The notes beneath the pieces are model-generated. The model had not been told where the DNA came from, ran no database searches, and saw only the letters and a program-made list of their open reading frames with translations. 64,000 nt of DNA, from assembly GCF_011801125.1 (NCBI RefSeq), contig NZ_CP046171.1:7316001-7380000 (forward strand), in the 5' to 3' direction. Below are positions 46,420-54,496 of this stretch, piece by piece. The translations under genes and the position numbers were made by a program. Each line of letters opens with the position of its first letter. Within the stretch, counting starts at the first letter, position 1. Source of the DNA: Nocardia brasiliensis (GTDB taxonomy: Bacteria > Actinomycetota > Actinomycetes > Mycobacteriales > Mycobacteriaceae).

Positions 46420-46993
46420 TCGAACGGATGATCAGTTCACCGGCGCGTCGGTGCGGGACCTCGGACAACTCACCGTGCCGCGCATCCAGCGGCGGCGCCA
46501 GTGCGACCAGTTCGGGTCGTGGATCGATCGGGATCGAACCACCCGCGACGATCGCATCCCAATCCAAGTCTTCGGTTGCGCCCCACAGGTCGACAACTGC
46601 TGCACGCAAATCGGTGGCCGGATGAAAAATGGTCGACGCCAATCTTTCGACGGAGACCTGTTGCTCATCGAGGCTCAGGCCGTCGAAACTGTATTCGTGC
46701 ACCACGAGACCGTTTCCGACGCGCTGCACGGACGAGACGATATCCGTCTGATGGTCGAACCACATTTGAAAGGTCAGCCTGTCCCGATTTCGCAAAGACA
46801 AGTCGACCACGAGCCCATCACGAGAGACGAATACCTGCTCGCCGATTGTTTCCCAGCCAGCACTGACCTCGGAGATGGCCCCGGTCACAGGGTGGCCGAG
46901 GTGGAACCCGAGACCCTCGAGTTCCGCGAGCAGCCGCGCGGCTTTGTCCGTCGACCACGCTTCGACGTAGCGGAGAACGAAACCCTTGGACAT
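46412..46993 (-). CDS. hypothetical protein beside the Imm8 remnant
   Basis: A 193-residue acidic soluble protein, MSKGFVLRYVEAWSTDKAAR. I do not recognise a family. Composition is balanced, with many aromatic and acidic residues (FDHQTDIVSSVQRVGNGLVVHEY, GATEDLDWDAIVAGGS), as in small immunity proteins. Base composition is less GC-rich than neighbours, which points to transfer. It ends inside the Imm8 remnant and reads in the same direction, so the two may once have formed an immunity pair. There is no toxin gene nearby. The immunity role is inference from context only. Confidence 0.6.
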   Translation of the reverse strand: MSKGFVLRYVEAWSTDKAARLLAELEGLGFHLGHPVTGAISEVSAGWETIGEQVFVSRDGLVVDLSLRNRDRLTFQMWFDHQTDIVSSVQRVGNGLVVHEYSFDGLSLDEQQVSVERLASTIFHPATDLRAAVVDLWGATEDLDWDAIVAGGSIPIDPRPELVALAPPLDARHGELSEVPHRRAGELIIRSTL

Positions 46994-47047
46994 CTCGACC
47001 GGCCCCTATCCCATAGAAAGCACCGACGGACGCGGAAGTCTGCGTGC

Positions 47048-47503
47048 TCAGCTGTGTCCTTCTACCGCGGCCTTGATCTTCTCCAGGGTTTCGGTCATGC
47101 CGCGGACGAGGACCGACTCGAAGGGGACTTCGCCGCCTAGTTTGGTGGCGATCAGCCTGCGGGACAGCCAGGTGGTGCCGCGGGAGACGTCGCGGCGCTC
47201 GACCAGCCGGGTGCCGGTCGCGGTGGGCTCGAGGGTGTAGCTCCAGATCGAGCGATTCTCGTTGATCCGAAACGCGAACACCTGGTTCGGTTCGAAACGC
47301 ACTATGCGCCCGGTGGTCGGCCAGTACTGCTTGCCGTCGGTATTCAGGTGCAGCGTCCAGGTGCCCTTCCTCGGCGAGCCGAGCGGCAGGATCCGCACCA
47401 GCTGCGGGCTGAACTCCGGCATCCGCTTCAGGTCCGCGACGACCGGCCACACCTGCTCCGGCGGGGCGGAAATGTCAATGGCGGCTTCGAGATTCTGCGG
47501 CAA
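47048..47503 (-). CDS. SRPBCC / polyketide cyclase-like protein
   Basis: A 151-residue START-like ligand-binding protein. Family features are LEAAIDISAPPEQVWPVVADLKRMPEFSP at the N-terminus, FAFRINENRSIWSYTLEPTATGTRLVERRD in the central sheet, and a long C-terminal helix MTETLEKIKAAVEGHS. Such proteins bind or cyclise hydrophobic ligands in a deep cavity; no specific role can be given. The ATG at 47503 is followed by the usual Pro-Gln N-terminus. It lies 54 bp after the hypothetical gene at 46412-46993 in reverse order and probably has its own promoter. Confidence 0.83.
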   Translation of the reverse strand: MPQNLEAAIDISAPPEQVWPVVADLKRMPEFSPQLVRILPLGSPRKGTWTLHLNTDGKQYWPTTGRIVRFEPNQVFAFRINENRSIWSYTLEPTATGTRLVERRDVSRGTTWLSRRLIATKLGGEVPFESVLVRGMTETLEKIKAAVEGHS

Positions 47504-47707
47504 CGGGGCCTCCGGGGTCCAGCGGGGCGGGCCGGTGGTTACGCGCCCGAACCTGTTCCATGGTTTATGCGTATTTTAATCCGAGGACAGTTGGATCACA
47601 TTCAGCATGTTGCGCGCCGAATTCTGTAATGCCGAGCGCACAATGCGGGATAGACGAAGCAACGACACAGCCTCAGAGCTTTCCCGTCCAACGTGAGGTG
47701 ATCGGCC

Positions 47708-47869
47708 GTGAAACTGCGCGCACTCCTACATCGTCGACATGCGGACCACGTTCCGCTGCTGCCGGGCGGCGACACCGAAGCAGGCACCGCCCGCGGCCCC
47801 TCCCCCGAGAACCTCGAACGTCTGCTCACCAACGACGAGCTCGATCTCATCCGGCACCACCTGCTCTGA
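47708..47869 (+). CDS. possible small protein upstream of the REC-TrxR gene
   Basis: A 53-codon frame starting at GTG 47708, with GAGGTGATC upstream. The product begins MKLRALLHRRHADHVPLLPG and ends SPENLERLLTNDELDLIRHHLL. The C-terminal half looks like an amphipathic helix, and composition is protein-like rather than the Arg/Pro pattern of shadow frames. It lies 67 bp before the REC-TrxR gene on the same strand, so it may be the first gene of that operon. I know no family. The next 67 bp contain no clear terminator. Confidence 0.45.
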   Translation: MKLRALLHRRHADHVPLLPGGDTEAGTARGPSPENLERLLTNDELDLIRHHLL

Positions 47870-47936
47870 CCGGCCATATCGTCCGCCTCGAGCGAACGTT
47901 GACGCTGCGTTTCGCACGACCGTACATACTCGATAG

Positions 47937-49604
47937 GTGACTTCACCCGCTGCCACGAAACCGGCCATCCTGAGCGTCGACGATGATCCCGGGGTCTCCC
48001 GAGCGGTTGTCCGTGATCTACGCCGCCGCTACGGGGCCGAATACCGGATTCTGCGCGCGGAATCGGGCGCGCAGGCGCTCGAGGCGCTGCGTGAGATGAA
48101 ACTGCGCGGCCAACCGGTCGCGGTCCTGATCGCCGATTACCGGATGCCGGGCATGGACGGCATCGAATTCCTGGAGCAGGCCATGGACCTGCACCCGTAT
48201 GCCCGCCGCGTCCTGCTCACCGCGTACGCCGACACCAACGCCGCGATCAACGCCATCAACGTGGTCGACCTGGACCACTACCTGCTCAAGCCGTGGGATC
48301 CCCCGGAGGAGAAGCTGTATCCGGTGCTGGACGGGCTGCTCGACTCCTGGCGCAGCAGCGAGCATCGACCGGTGACCGAGACCAAGGTGGTCGGCAACCG
48401 CTGGTCGCCGCGGTCCTCGCAGGTGCGCGAGTTCCTGGCCCGCAATCAGCTGCCCTACCGGTGGTACCTGGCCGACGAGCCGGAGGGCGCGCGGCTGCTC
48501 GAGGCCGCGGGCGCCGATCCCGAGCGCTGCCCGGTGGTGATCACGGCCGCCGGTGACGCGCTGGTCCAGCCCTCGGACAGCCTGCTCGCGGAGCACGTCG
48601 GGCTCACCGTCAACGCGACCGGCGACTTCTACGATCTGATCGTGGTCGGCGGCGGTCCGGCCGGGCTGGGCGCCGCGGTGTACGGCGCCTCCGAGGGACT
48701 GCGCACGGTGCTGGTGGAGCGCACGGCGACCGGCGGACAGGCCGGGCAGAGCTCGCGCATCGAGAACTATCTCGGCTTCCCGGACGGTGTGTCGGGCGCC
48801 CAGCTGGCCGACCGGGCCCGCCGCCAGGCGGCGAAGTTCGGCGCCGAGGTGATCACCACCCGCGAGGTGGTCGGGCTGGAGGTGAACGGTTCGGCGCGCA
48901 CGGTGCGCTTCGCCGACGGCGGCAGGCTGTGCGCGCACACGGTGATCATCGCGACCGGCGTGGACTATCGCAGGCATCCGGCGCCCGGCGTCGACGAGTT
49001 CACCGGGCGCGGGGTCTATTACGGCTCTGCGATGACCGAGGCGTCCGAGTGCGCCGATCGCGACGTCTACATCGTGGGCGGGGCGAACTCCGCGGGTCAG
49101 GCCGCGGTGTTCCTGTCCCGCAACGCGAAGACGGTGCACCTGGTGGTGCGCGCGGACTCGCTGGACAAGTCGATGTCGCACTACCTGATCCAGCAGATCG
49201 CGCAGATCCCGAACATCAAGGTGCACACCAACACCGAGGTGAGCGCCGCCGACGGCGACGACCACCTGCAACAGATCGTGCTGCGCGACAACGTCTCCGG
49301 CGCCGAGGAGAAGGCAGAGGCCGAGCGGCTGTTCCTGTTCATCGGCGCCGCACCGCAAACCGATTGGCTCGACGGCGTGGTCAAGCGCGACGATGCGGGC
49401 TTCGTGCTGGCCGGGCCGGACCTGATGGTCGACGGCGCGCGGCCCGCGGGCTGGGAATTGCCCAGGCCGCCACACCATTTGGAGACGAGCGTGCCCGGCG
49501 TGTTCGTGGCGGGCGACGTGCACGCCGATTCCGCCAAGCGGGTCGCCTCGGCGGTCGGCGAGGGTGCGATGGCCGTGATGCTCGTGCACCGGTACCTCGC
49601 GTAA
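47937..49604 (+). CDS. response regulator fused to Grx-like and TrxR-like domains
   Basis: A 555-residue three-part protein. Residues 10-130 are a REC domain with acidic pair in SVDDDPG, phospho-acceptor Asp67 (LIADYRMPGMDG), Thr95 and Lys118 (LLKPWDPP). Residues about 150-225 resemble a glutaredoxin-like fold (SQVREFLARNQLPYRWYLAD) without a CxxC. Residues 230-550 are thioredoxin-reductase-like, with FAD site VVGGGPAGLGAAVYGASEG, NADP site IVGGANSAGQAAVFL and VFVAGDV. The redox CATC motif is replaced by GSAM, so disulfide reduction is unlikely. The start is GTG at 47937. The kinase gene follows 15 bp downstream. Confidence 0.9.
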   Translation: MTSPAATKPAILSVDDDPGVSRAVVRDLRRRYGAEYRILRAESGAQALEALREMKLRGQPVAVLIADYRMPGMDGIEFLEQAMDLHPYARRVLLTAYADTNAAINAINVVDLDHYLLKPWDPPEEKLYPVLDGLLDSWRSSEHRPVTETKVVGNRWSPRSSQVREFLARNQLPYRWYLADEPEGARLLEAAGADPERCPVVITAAGDALVQPSDSLLAEHVGLTVNATGDFYDLIVVGGGPAGLGAAVYGASEGLRTVLVERTATGGQAGQSSRIENYLGFPDGVSGAQLADRARRQAAKFGAEVITTREVVGLEVNGSARTVRFADGGRLCAHTVIIATGVDYRRHPAPGVDEFTGRGVYYGSAMTEASECADRDVYIVGGANSAGQAAVFLSRNAKTVHLVVRADSLDKSMSHYLIQQIAQIPNIKVHTNTEVSAADGDDHLQQIVLRDNVSGAEEKAEAERLFLFIGAAPQTDWLDGVVKRDDAGFVLAGPDLMVDGARPAGWELPRPPHHLETSVPGVFVAGDVHADSAKRVASAVGEGAMAVMLVHRYLA

Positions 49605-49619
49605 ACAGGAGGCTGGCAG

Positions 49620-51122
49620 ATGAATTCGAACGACACCGCGGACCGCAGCAGCAGGCTGGTCTGCGACCCCGCGGAACTGCGCACGCTGTTCCTGTTCGAG
49701 AAGTTGAACGACGAGCAGCTGGCGTGGCTGTGCCGGGACGGGCGGATCGAGACGATCGAGCCCGGCCTCGTCTTCCGCGAGGGCGACCCGGCCACCTGCT
49801 TCTACGTGCTGATGGACGGCGAGGTCGTGCTGACCAAACTGTCCGGCGGCACGGAGGTCGAGCTGGTGCGCACGCAGCATCACGGCTCCTACGCGGGCGC
49901 GTGGAGCGCCTATCTCGGCGACAAGGTCGACCAGACCTACAACAGCTCGATGTCGGTGACCAGGACGTCACGGTTCTACGTGCTCGACGCCGCGATTTTC
50001 GCGCAGATGATGCACGAGTGGTTCCCGATGGCGGTGCACCTGCTCGAGGGCGTGTTCTTCGGCAACCGCAACGCCAACGCCAGGGTCGGCCAGCGCGAGC
50101 GGCTGCTCGCCCTCGGCTCGCTGTCGGCGGGCCTGACCCACGAACTGAACAACCCCGCCGCCGCCGCCGTCCGGGCCACCTCCGGCCTGCGCGAACGGGT
50201 CGCGGGCATGCGGCACAAGCTGGCCATGATGGCCGACGGGAAGTTCGACACCGCCTCCCTCGGCGCGCTGGTGCGGCTGCAGGAGGAGGCGGCCGCGCAG
50301 GTGGCCAAGGCGCCCGAGCTCACCCCGATGGAGGCCGCCGATCGCGAGGACCTGCTCGGTGAGTGGCTCGAGGAGCACGGCATCGTCGACGGCTGGAACC
50401 TTGCGCCGAACTTCGTGCAGGCCGGCTTCGACGTGGACTGGCTCGAGCGGGTGGCAGGCACCCTGGAGGGCTGCACCGAGCAGGTGTTCCAGGGCGCGAT
50501 CCGCTGGTTGAACTACACCATCGAGACCGAGCTGATGATGAACGAGATCGCGGACTCGACCACCAGGATCTCGTCCCTGGTCAACGCGGCCAAGCAGTAT
50601 TCGCAGATGGACCGGGCGCCGTTCCAGGTGGTCGACATCCACGATCTGCTCGACAGCACGCTGGTGATGCTGAGCCGCAAGATCGGTGACGGCGTCGAAG
50701 TGGTCAAGGACTACGACCGCGCGCTGCCCGAAGTACCGTGCTACGCGGCGGAATTGAACCAGGTGTGGACCAACCTGATCGACAACGCGGTGTACGCGAT
50801 GCAGGGCCGTGGCACGCTGACCATCCGCACCAGGCACGAAAACGACTGTGCCGTCGTCGAAATCGGGGACACCGGGCCCGGCATTCCGGACGACGTGCGC
50901 ACCAGGATCTTCGAACCGTTCTTCACCACCAAGCCGATGGGCGAGGGCACCGGGCTGGGCCTGGACATCTCGTTCCGGATCGTGGTGAACAAGCACGACG
51001 GCGACATCCAGGTCGACTCCGTGCCTGGCAACACACGGTTCACGGTCTGGTTGCCGCTGCACCCGAACACGGACAACACCACCGACGACGCCACCCCATC
51101 GACCGCAGGAGAGCAGCGATGA
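49620..51122 (+). CDS. cytosolic histidine kinase with cyclic-nucleotide-binding-type sensor
   Basis: A 500-residue soluble sensor kinase. The N-terminal Crp-like cyclic-nucleotide-binding domain spans about 20-140 (GLVFREGDPATCFYVLMDGEVVL). The phospho-accepting His174 lies in LSAGLTHELNNP. The ATP-binding domain has the N box NQVWTNLIDNAVYAM (about 380-394), G1 GDTGPGIP, F box FEPFFTTKP and G2 GEGTGLGL. No membrane span is present. Downstream of the REC-TrxR gene by 15 bp and overlapping the zinc-finger gene by ATGA, it is the obvious partner kinase. The Glu/Arg pair that binds cAMP phosphate is not evident, so the ligand is open. Confidence 0.92.
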   Translation: MNSNDTADRSSRLVCDPAELRTLFLFEKLNDEQLAWLCRDGRIETIEPGLVFREGDPATCFYVLMDGEVVLTKLSGGTEVELVRTQHHGSYAGAWSAYLGDKVDQTYNSSMSVTRTSRFYVLDAAIFAQMMHEWFPMAVHLLEGVFFGNRNANARVGQRERLLALGSLSAGLTHELNNPAAAAVRATSGLRERVAGMRHKLAMMADGKFDTASLGALVRLQEEAAAQVAKAPELTPMEAADREDLLGEWLEEHGIVDGWNLAPNFVQAGFDVDWLERVAGTLEGCTEQVFQGAIRWLNYTIETELMMNEIADSTTRISSLVNAAKQYSQMDRAPFQVVDIHDLLDSTLVMLSRKIGDGVEVVKDYDRALPEVPCYAAELNQVWTNLIDNAVYAMQGRGTLTIRTRHENDCAVVEIGDTGPGIPDDVRTRIFEPFFTTKPMGEGTGLGLDISFRIVVNKHDGDIQVDSVPGNTRFTVWLPLHPNTDNTTDDATPSTAGEQR

Positions 51123-51472
51123 CAGCGGAACTCGAAGGCATCGACCCCGGCGCGGCGCCGAGCGGCACCGGCTGTCTGGAATGCGAACAGGCACAAGGCT
51201 GGTGGGTGCACCTGCGCCGGTGCGCGCAGTGCGGCCACATCGGCTGTTGCGACTCCTCGCCGCAGCAGCACGCGAGCAAGCACGCGAAAGCGACCGGCCA
51301 CCCGTTCATTCAGAGCTTCGAACCGGGCGAGGACTGGTATTGGAACTTCCAGACCGAGCAAATGTACGGCGACGGACCGGAACTCGCGCCGCCGACCAGC
51401 CACCCCGCCGACCAGGGCGCGCCCGGTCCGCGTGACCGGGTGCCAGCGGACTGGCGGGCACACATCCACTGA
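51119..51472 (+). CDS. UBP-type zinc finger protein
   Basis: A 117-residue protein with a UBP-type zinc finger. Metal ligands are Cys19, Cys22, Cys35, Cys38, Cys43/44, His51, His55 and His61, in the order C-x2-C, C-x2-C, C, H-x3-H-x5-H. GCLECEQAQGWWVHLRRC and KHAKATGHPFIQSF are clear family sequence. In eukaryotes this fold binds the free C-terminus of ubiquitin; bacterial versions are of unknown role. A conserved EDWYWNFQTEQMY follows the finger. The ATG overlaps the kinase stop (ATGA), so it is translated with the two-component genes. Confidence 0.88.
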   Translation: MTAELEGIDPGAAPSGTGCLECEQAQGWWVHLRRCAQCGHIGCCDSSPQQHASKHAKATGHPFIQSFEPGEDWYWNFQTEQMYGDGPELAPPTSHPADQGAPGPRDRVPADWRAHIH

Positions 51473-51576
51473 TCCCGGTAAACCGGTACGCTGCACCGAG
51501 CACGCCGCAGGCCCCGGTATTCCGCGATGGTCCGTGGCGTGCTGATTCCACAAGAACCCATCGGGGAAAGCACGGT

Positions 51577-52002
51577 ATGAAGCGAACATCCGCCATCGTC
51601 CTCGCCGCCGGGACGGTGGCCTTGCTGCTGGCCGGCTGCGGCCAGTCCTCGACCGACGCCGGCGACGCGACCAGCTCGCGGCCGAGCAGCTCGACCAGCG
51701 CCGCGGCCGCGGCACCGAGCGCGCCCGCCGCGGCGAGCAGCACCGCGACGCCGGGCAACGCGGGCGCCGACGCGCCGGGCAACGCGGCAGCGGACCCGTC
51801 GAAGACCACCTGCGCCGAGTTCAAGAAACTCGACAGCGAGGCGGAGAAGGCACTGATCGAGCAGCTGCTGGCGCAGAATCCGGACAGCACATTCGCGGGC
51901 AGCCCGAACGTCGCGCTCGGCACCGCGAAGCTGGTCTGCCTGTCCGGCAGCGTGGCCGAGACGCCGGTGGGCGTCGCCGCCGGGATCGTCGCGAAGAAGT
52001 AG
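51577..52002 (+). CDS. lipoprotein of unknown function
   Basis: A 141-residue exported lipoprotein. The lipobox is LLLAGC-G with Cys at about residue 21. A long Ser/Ala/Pro-rich linker (about 25-75) leads to a small folded C-terminal domain: TTCAEFKKLDSEAEKALIEQLL and LGTAKLVCLSG, with two cysteines probably forming a disulfide. It recalls the small acid-stress (HdeA-like) domain of actinobacterial lipoproteins, but I cannot confirm that. It has its own promoter space between the redox operon and the AAA ATPase gene. Confidence 0.78.
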   Translation: MKRTSAIVLAAGTVALLLAGCGQSSTDAGDATSSRPSSSTSAAAAAPSAPAAASSTATPGNAGADAPGNAAADPSKTTCAEFKKLDSEAEKALIEQLLAQNPDSTFAGSPNVALGTAKLVCLSGSVAETPVGVAAGIVAKK

Positions 52003-52069
52003 GCACCGGCTCAGTAGCGGGTCACGCCGTCCCGGCCACGGGCCCGCGTCGGCACGGCAGAATGGCACG

Positions 52070-54370
52070 GTGGCAGAACTAGCGCTCACCGCTCGATGGA
52101 ATCCGTCCGCTGCCGACGCCCGCCGCGGGGTGGTGCGGCTGCATCCAGAGGCGCTGGCCGCGCTCGGACTGCGAGAGTGGGACGGCATCGCGCTGGTCGG
52201 CGCGCGGCGCACGGCCGCGGTGGTCGGCGTCGCGCCCGCGGGTACCCCGACCGGCATCGCGTTGCTCGACGACGTGACGCTGTCCAACGCGGGGCTGCGG
52301 GAGAACGCCACCGTGATCGTCGCGCCGGTCACCGTGTACGGGGCGAAGCAGATCTCGGTGAGCGGTTCGGTGCAGGCGACCCGCACCATCGCGGCGGCGA
52401 CCCTGCGCCAGGCCCTGCTCGGCAAGGTGGTCACCGTGGGCGACGCGGTCTCGCTGCTGCCCCGCGACCTCGGCCCCGACATCAGTTCCGCCGCTGCCGC
52501 CCAGGCACTTTCGCGCACCTTCGGCATCGCCTGGACCACCGAGCTGCTCACCGTCACCGCCACCGATCCGCACGGGCCGGTCAGCGTGCAGCCGAACACC
52601 GCGGTCGTGTGGGGCGCGGGGGCGGTCGCGGCGCGCGACGCCGCCGACCGGGCGCAGGCCGGGGAGCCCGCCCCCACCGGCGCCGCCGCCCAGGCCGCGA
52701 CCGAGGCCGCAGCCTTCGACGGCGCGGCCGCGGTGAACGGCGCGCCTGCGGGCAGGCACGGCGCGGTGCGCGATGTCGCGCCGCGGATCACCGTCAAGGA
52801 TCTGGCGGGCGCGCACAGCCAGGCGAGCAAGCTCGCGGAGTGGCTCAGCCTCGCCCTCGACGAGCCCGAGCTGCTCAAAACCCTCGGCGCCACACCGCAT
52901 CTCGGCGTCCTGATCACCGGGCCCGCGGGGGTCGGCAAGGCGACGCTGGCGCGCGCGGTCACCGCCCCGCGCCGCATCGTCGAACTCGACGGCCCGACCA
53001 TCGGCGCGGCCGAGAGCGGCACCCGGCTGCGCGAGGTCGCCGAGGCGGTCGCCGACGCGTGTTCCGGCCAGGGCGGCATCCTGCTGATCACCGACATCGA
53101 CGCGCTGCTGCCCGCGCAGGCCGAGCCGGTCGCCACGCTCATCCTCGATCAGCTGCGCGCCGCCGTCGCCGAACCGTGCGTCGCGTTCCTGGCCACCACG
53201 GCGCATCCCGCCGATGTCGATGCCCGGCTGCGCGCGCCCGACCTGTGCGACCGTGAACTCGCGCTGGCGCTGCCCACCGCCGCAGTGCGCCGATCGCTGC
53301 TGGAGCAGCTGCTGCGCCAGGTACCGGTCGCCGACCTGCGCCTAGACGACATCGCCGCGCGCACACCGGGTTTCGTCGTCTCCGACCTGGCGGCACTGTG
53401 CCGGGAGGCGGCGTTGCGCGCGGCATCGCGGGCGAGCAAGGAACACACCGACCCGCGATTGACCCAACCGGATCTGCTCGACGCGCTGACCGTGATCCGC
53501 CCGCTCTCGCGCTCCGGCATGGACGAACCCGCCATCGGCAGCCTCACCCTGGACGAGGTCGGCGACATGGTGGAGACCAAGCAGGCCCTCACCGAAACCG
53601 TGTTGTGGCCGCTGCGACACCCGGATTCGTTCGCGCGCCTCGGCGTCGACCCGCCGCGCGGCGTGCTGCTCTACGGCCCGCCCGGCTGCGGCAAGACCTT
53701 CCTGGTGCGCGCGCTGGCCGGTACCGGTCAGCTGAGTGTGCACACCGTCAAGGGCGCCGAGCTGATGGACAAGTGGGTCGGCTCGTCCGAGCGGGCGGTG
53801 CGCGAATTGTTCCAGCGCGCCCGCGATTCCGCGCCGTCGCTGATCTTCCTCGACGAGGTCGACGCGCTCGCCCCGCGGCGCGGGCAGAGCAGCGACTCCG
53901 GGGTCGGCGATCGCGTGGTCGCCGCGCTGCTCACCGAACTCGACGGGGTGGAACCGCTGCGCGATGTCGTGGTGCTCGGCGCGACGAACCGTCCCGAGCT
54001 GATCGATCCTGCCCTGCTGCGGCCCGGCAGGCTGGAACGGCTGGTCTTCGTGCCGCCGCCGGACAGCGCGGCCCGGCTGGCCATCCTGCGCACGGCGGGC
54101 CGCTCGGTGCCGCTGGCCGGTGACGTCGATCTGCCCGCGCTGGCACGCGGCCTCGACGGGTTCTCCGCGGCCGACTGCGCCGCCCTGCTGCGCGAGGCGG
54201 CGCTGGCGGCGATGCGCCGCGATGTCGAGGCCGCCGATGTCACCGCGGCCGACGTGGCGGCGGCGCGCACCGTGGTGCGCGCCTCGCTGGACCCGCTCCA
54301 GGTCGAATCGCTGCGCCGCTACGCCGACGCCAAGGGACAGCCGACCGGCAGCGAGGGCCGCTACCTCTAG
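52070..54370 (+). CDS. CDC48-like double AAA+ ATPase
   Basis: A 766-residue actinobacterial CDC48/p97-like ATPase, related to M. tuberculosis Rv0435c. An N-terminal double-psi barrel-like domain (about 1-100) is followed by two AAA modules. D1 has GPAGVGKATLAR in place of GxxGxGKT and LLITDIDALL without the Walker-B Glu, so it is probably inactive. D2 is intact: GPPGCGKTFLV, LIFLDEVDALAPRRG and the sensor region VLGATNRPELIDPALLRPGR with both arginine fingers. It ends at YADAKGQPTGSE. Substrates are unknown. In M. tuberculosis it adjoins pssA; here it is 9 kb away. Confidence 0.9.
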   Translation: MAELALTARWNPSAADARRGVVRLHPEALAALGLREWDGIALVGARRTAAVVGVAPAGTPTGIALLDDVTLSNAGLRENATVIVAPVTVYGAKQISVSGSVQATRTIAAATLRQALLGKVVTVGDAVSLLPRDLGPDISSAAAAQALSRTFGIAWTTELLTVTATDPHGPVSVQPNTAVVWGAGAVAARDAADRAQAGEPAPTGAAAQAATEAAAFDGAAAVNGAPAGRHGAVRDVAPRITVKDLAGAHSQASKLAEWLSLALDEPELLKTLGATPHLGVLITGPAGVGKATLARAVTAPRRIVELDGPTIGAAESGTRLREVAEAVADACSGQGGILLITDIDALLPAQAEPVATLILDQLRAAVAEPCVAFLATTAHPADVDARLRAPDLCDRELALALPTAAVRRSLLEQLLRQVPVADLRLDDIAARTPGFVVSDLAALCREAALRAASRASKEHTDPRLTQPDLLDALTVIRPLSRSGMDEPAIGSLTLDEVGDMVETKQALTETVLWPLRHPDSFARLGVDPPRGVLLYGPPGCGKTFLVRALAGTGQLSVHTVKGAELMDKWVGSSERAVRELFQRARDSAPSLIFLDEVDALAPRRGQSSDSGVGDRVVAALLTELDGVEPLRDVVVLGATNRPELIDPALLRPGRLERLVFVPPPDSAARLAILRTAGRSVPLAGDVDLPALARGLDGFSAADCAALLREAALAAMRRDVEAADVTAADVAAARTVVRASLDPLQVESLRRYADAKGQPTGSEGRYL

Positions 54371-54496
54371 CAATCGGCGACAGCACGGCAAACGCGCCGT
54401 AAAGGCACAGTTTCCGATGTCACCACCACCTCGACATACCCGGGCAAAGTGGTGGCAATCACAGGCTCGACCGGCGCGCGCGGGTATGTTCGGCAC

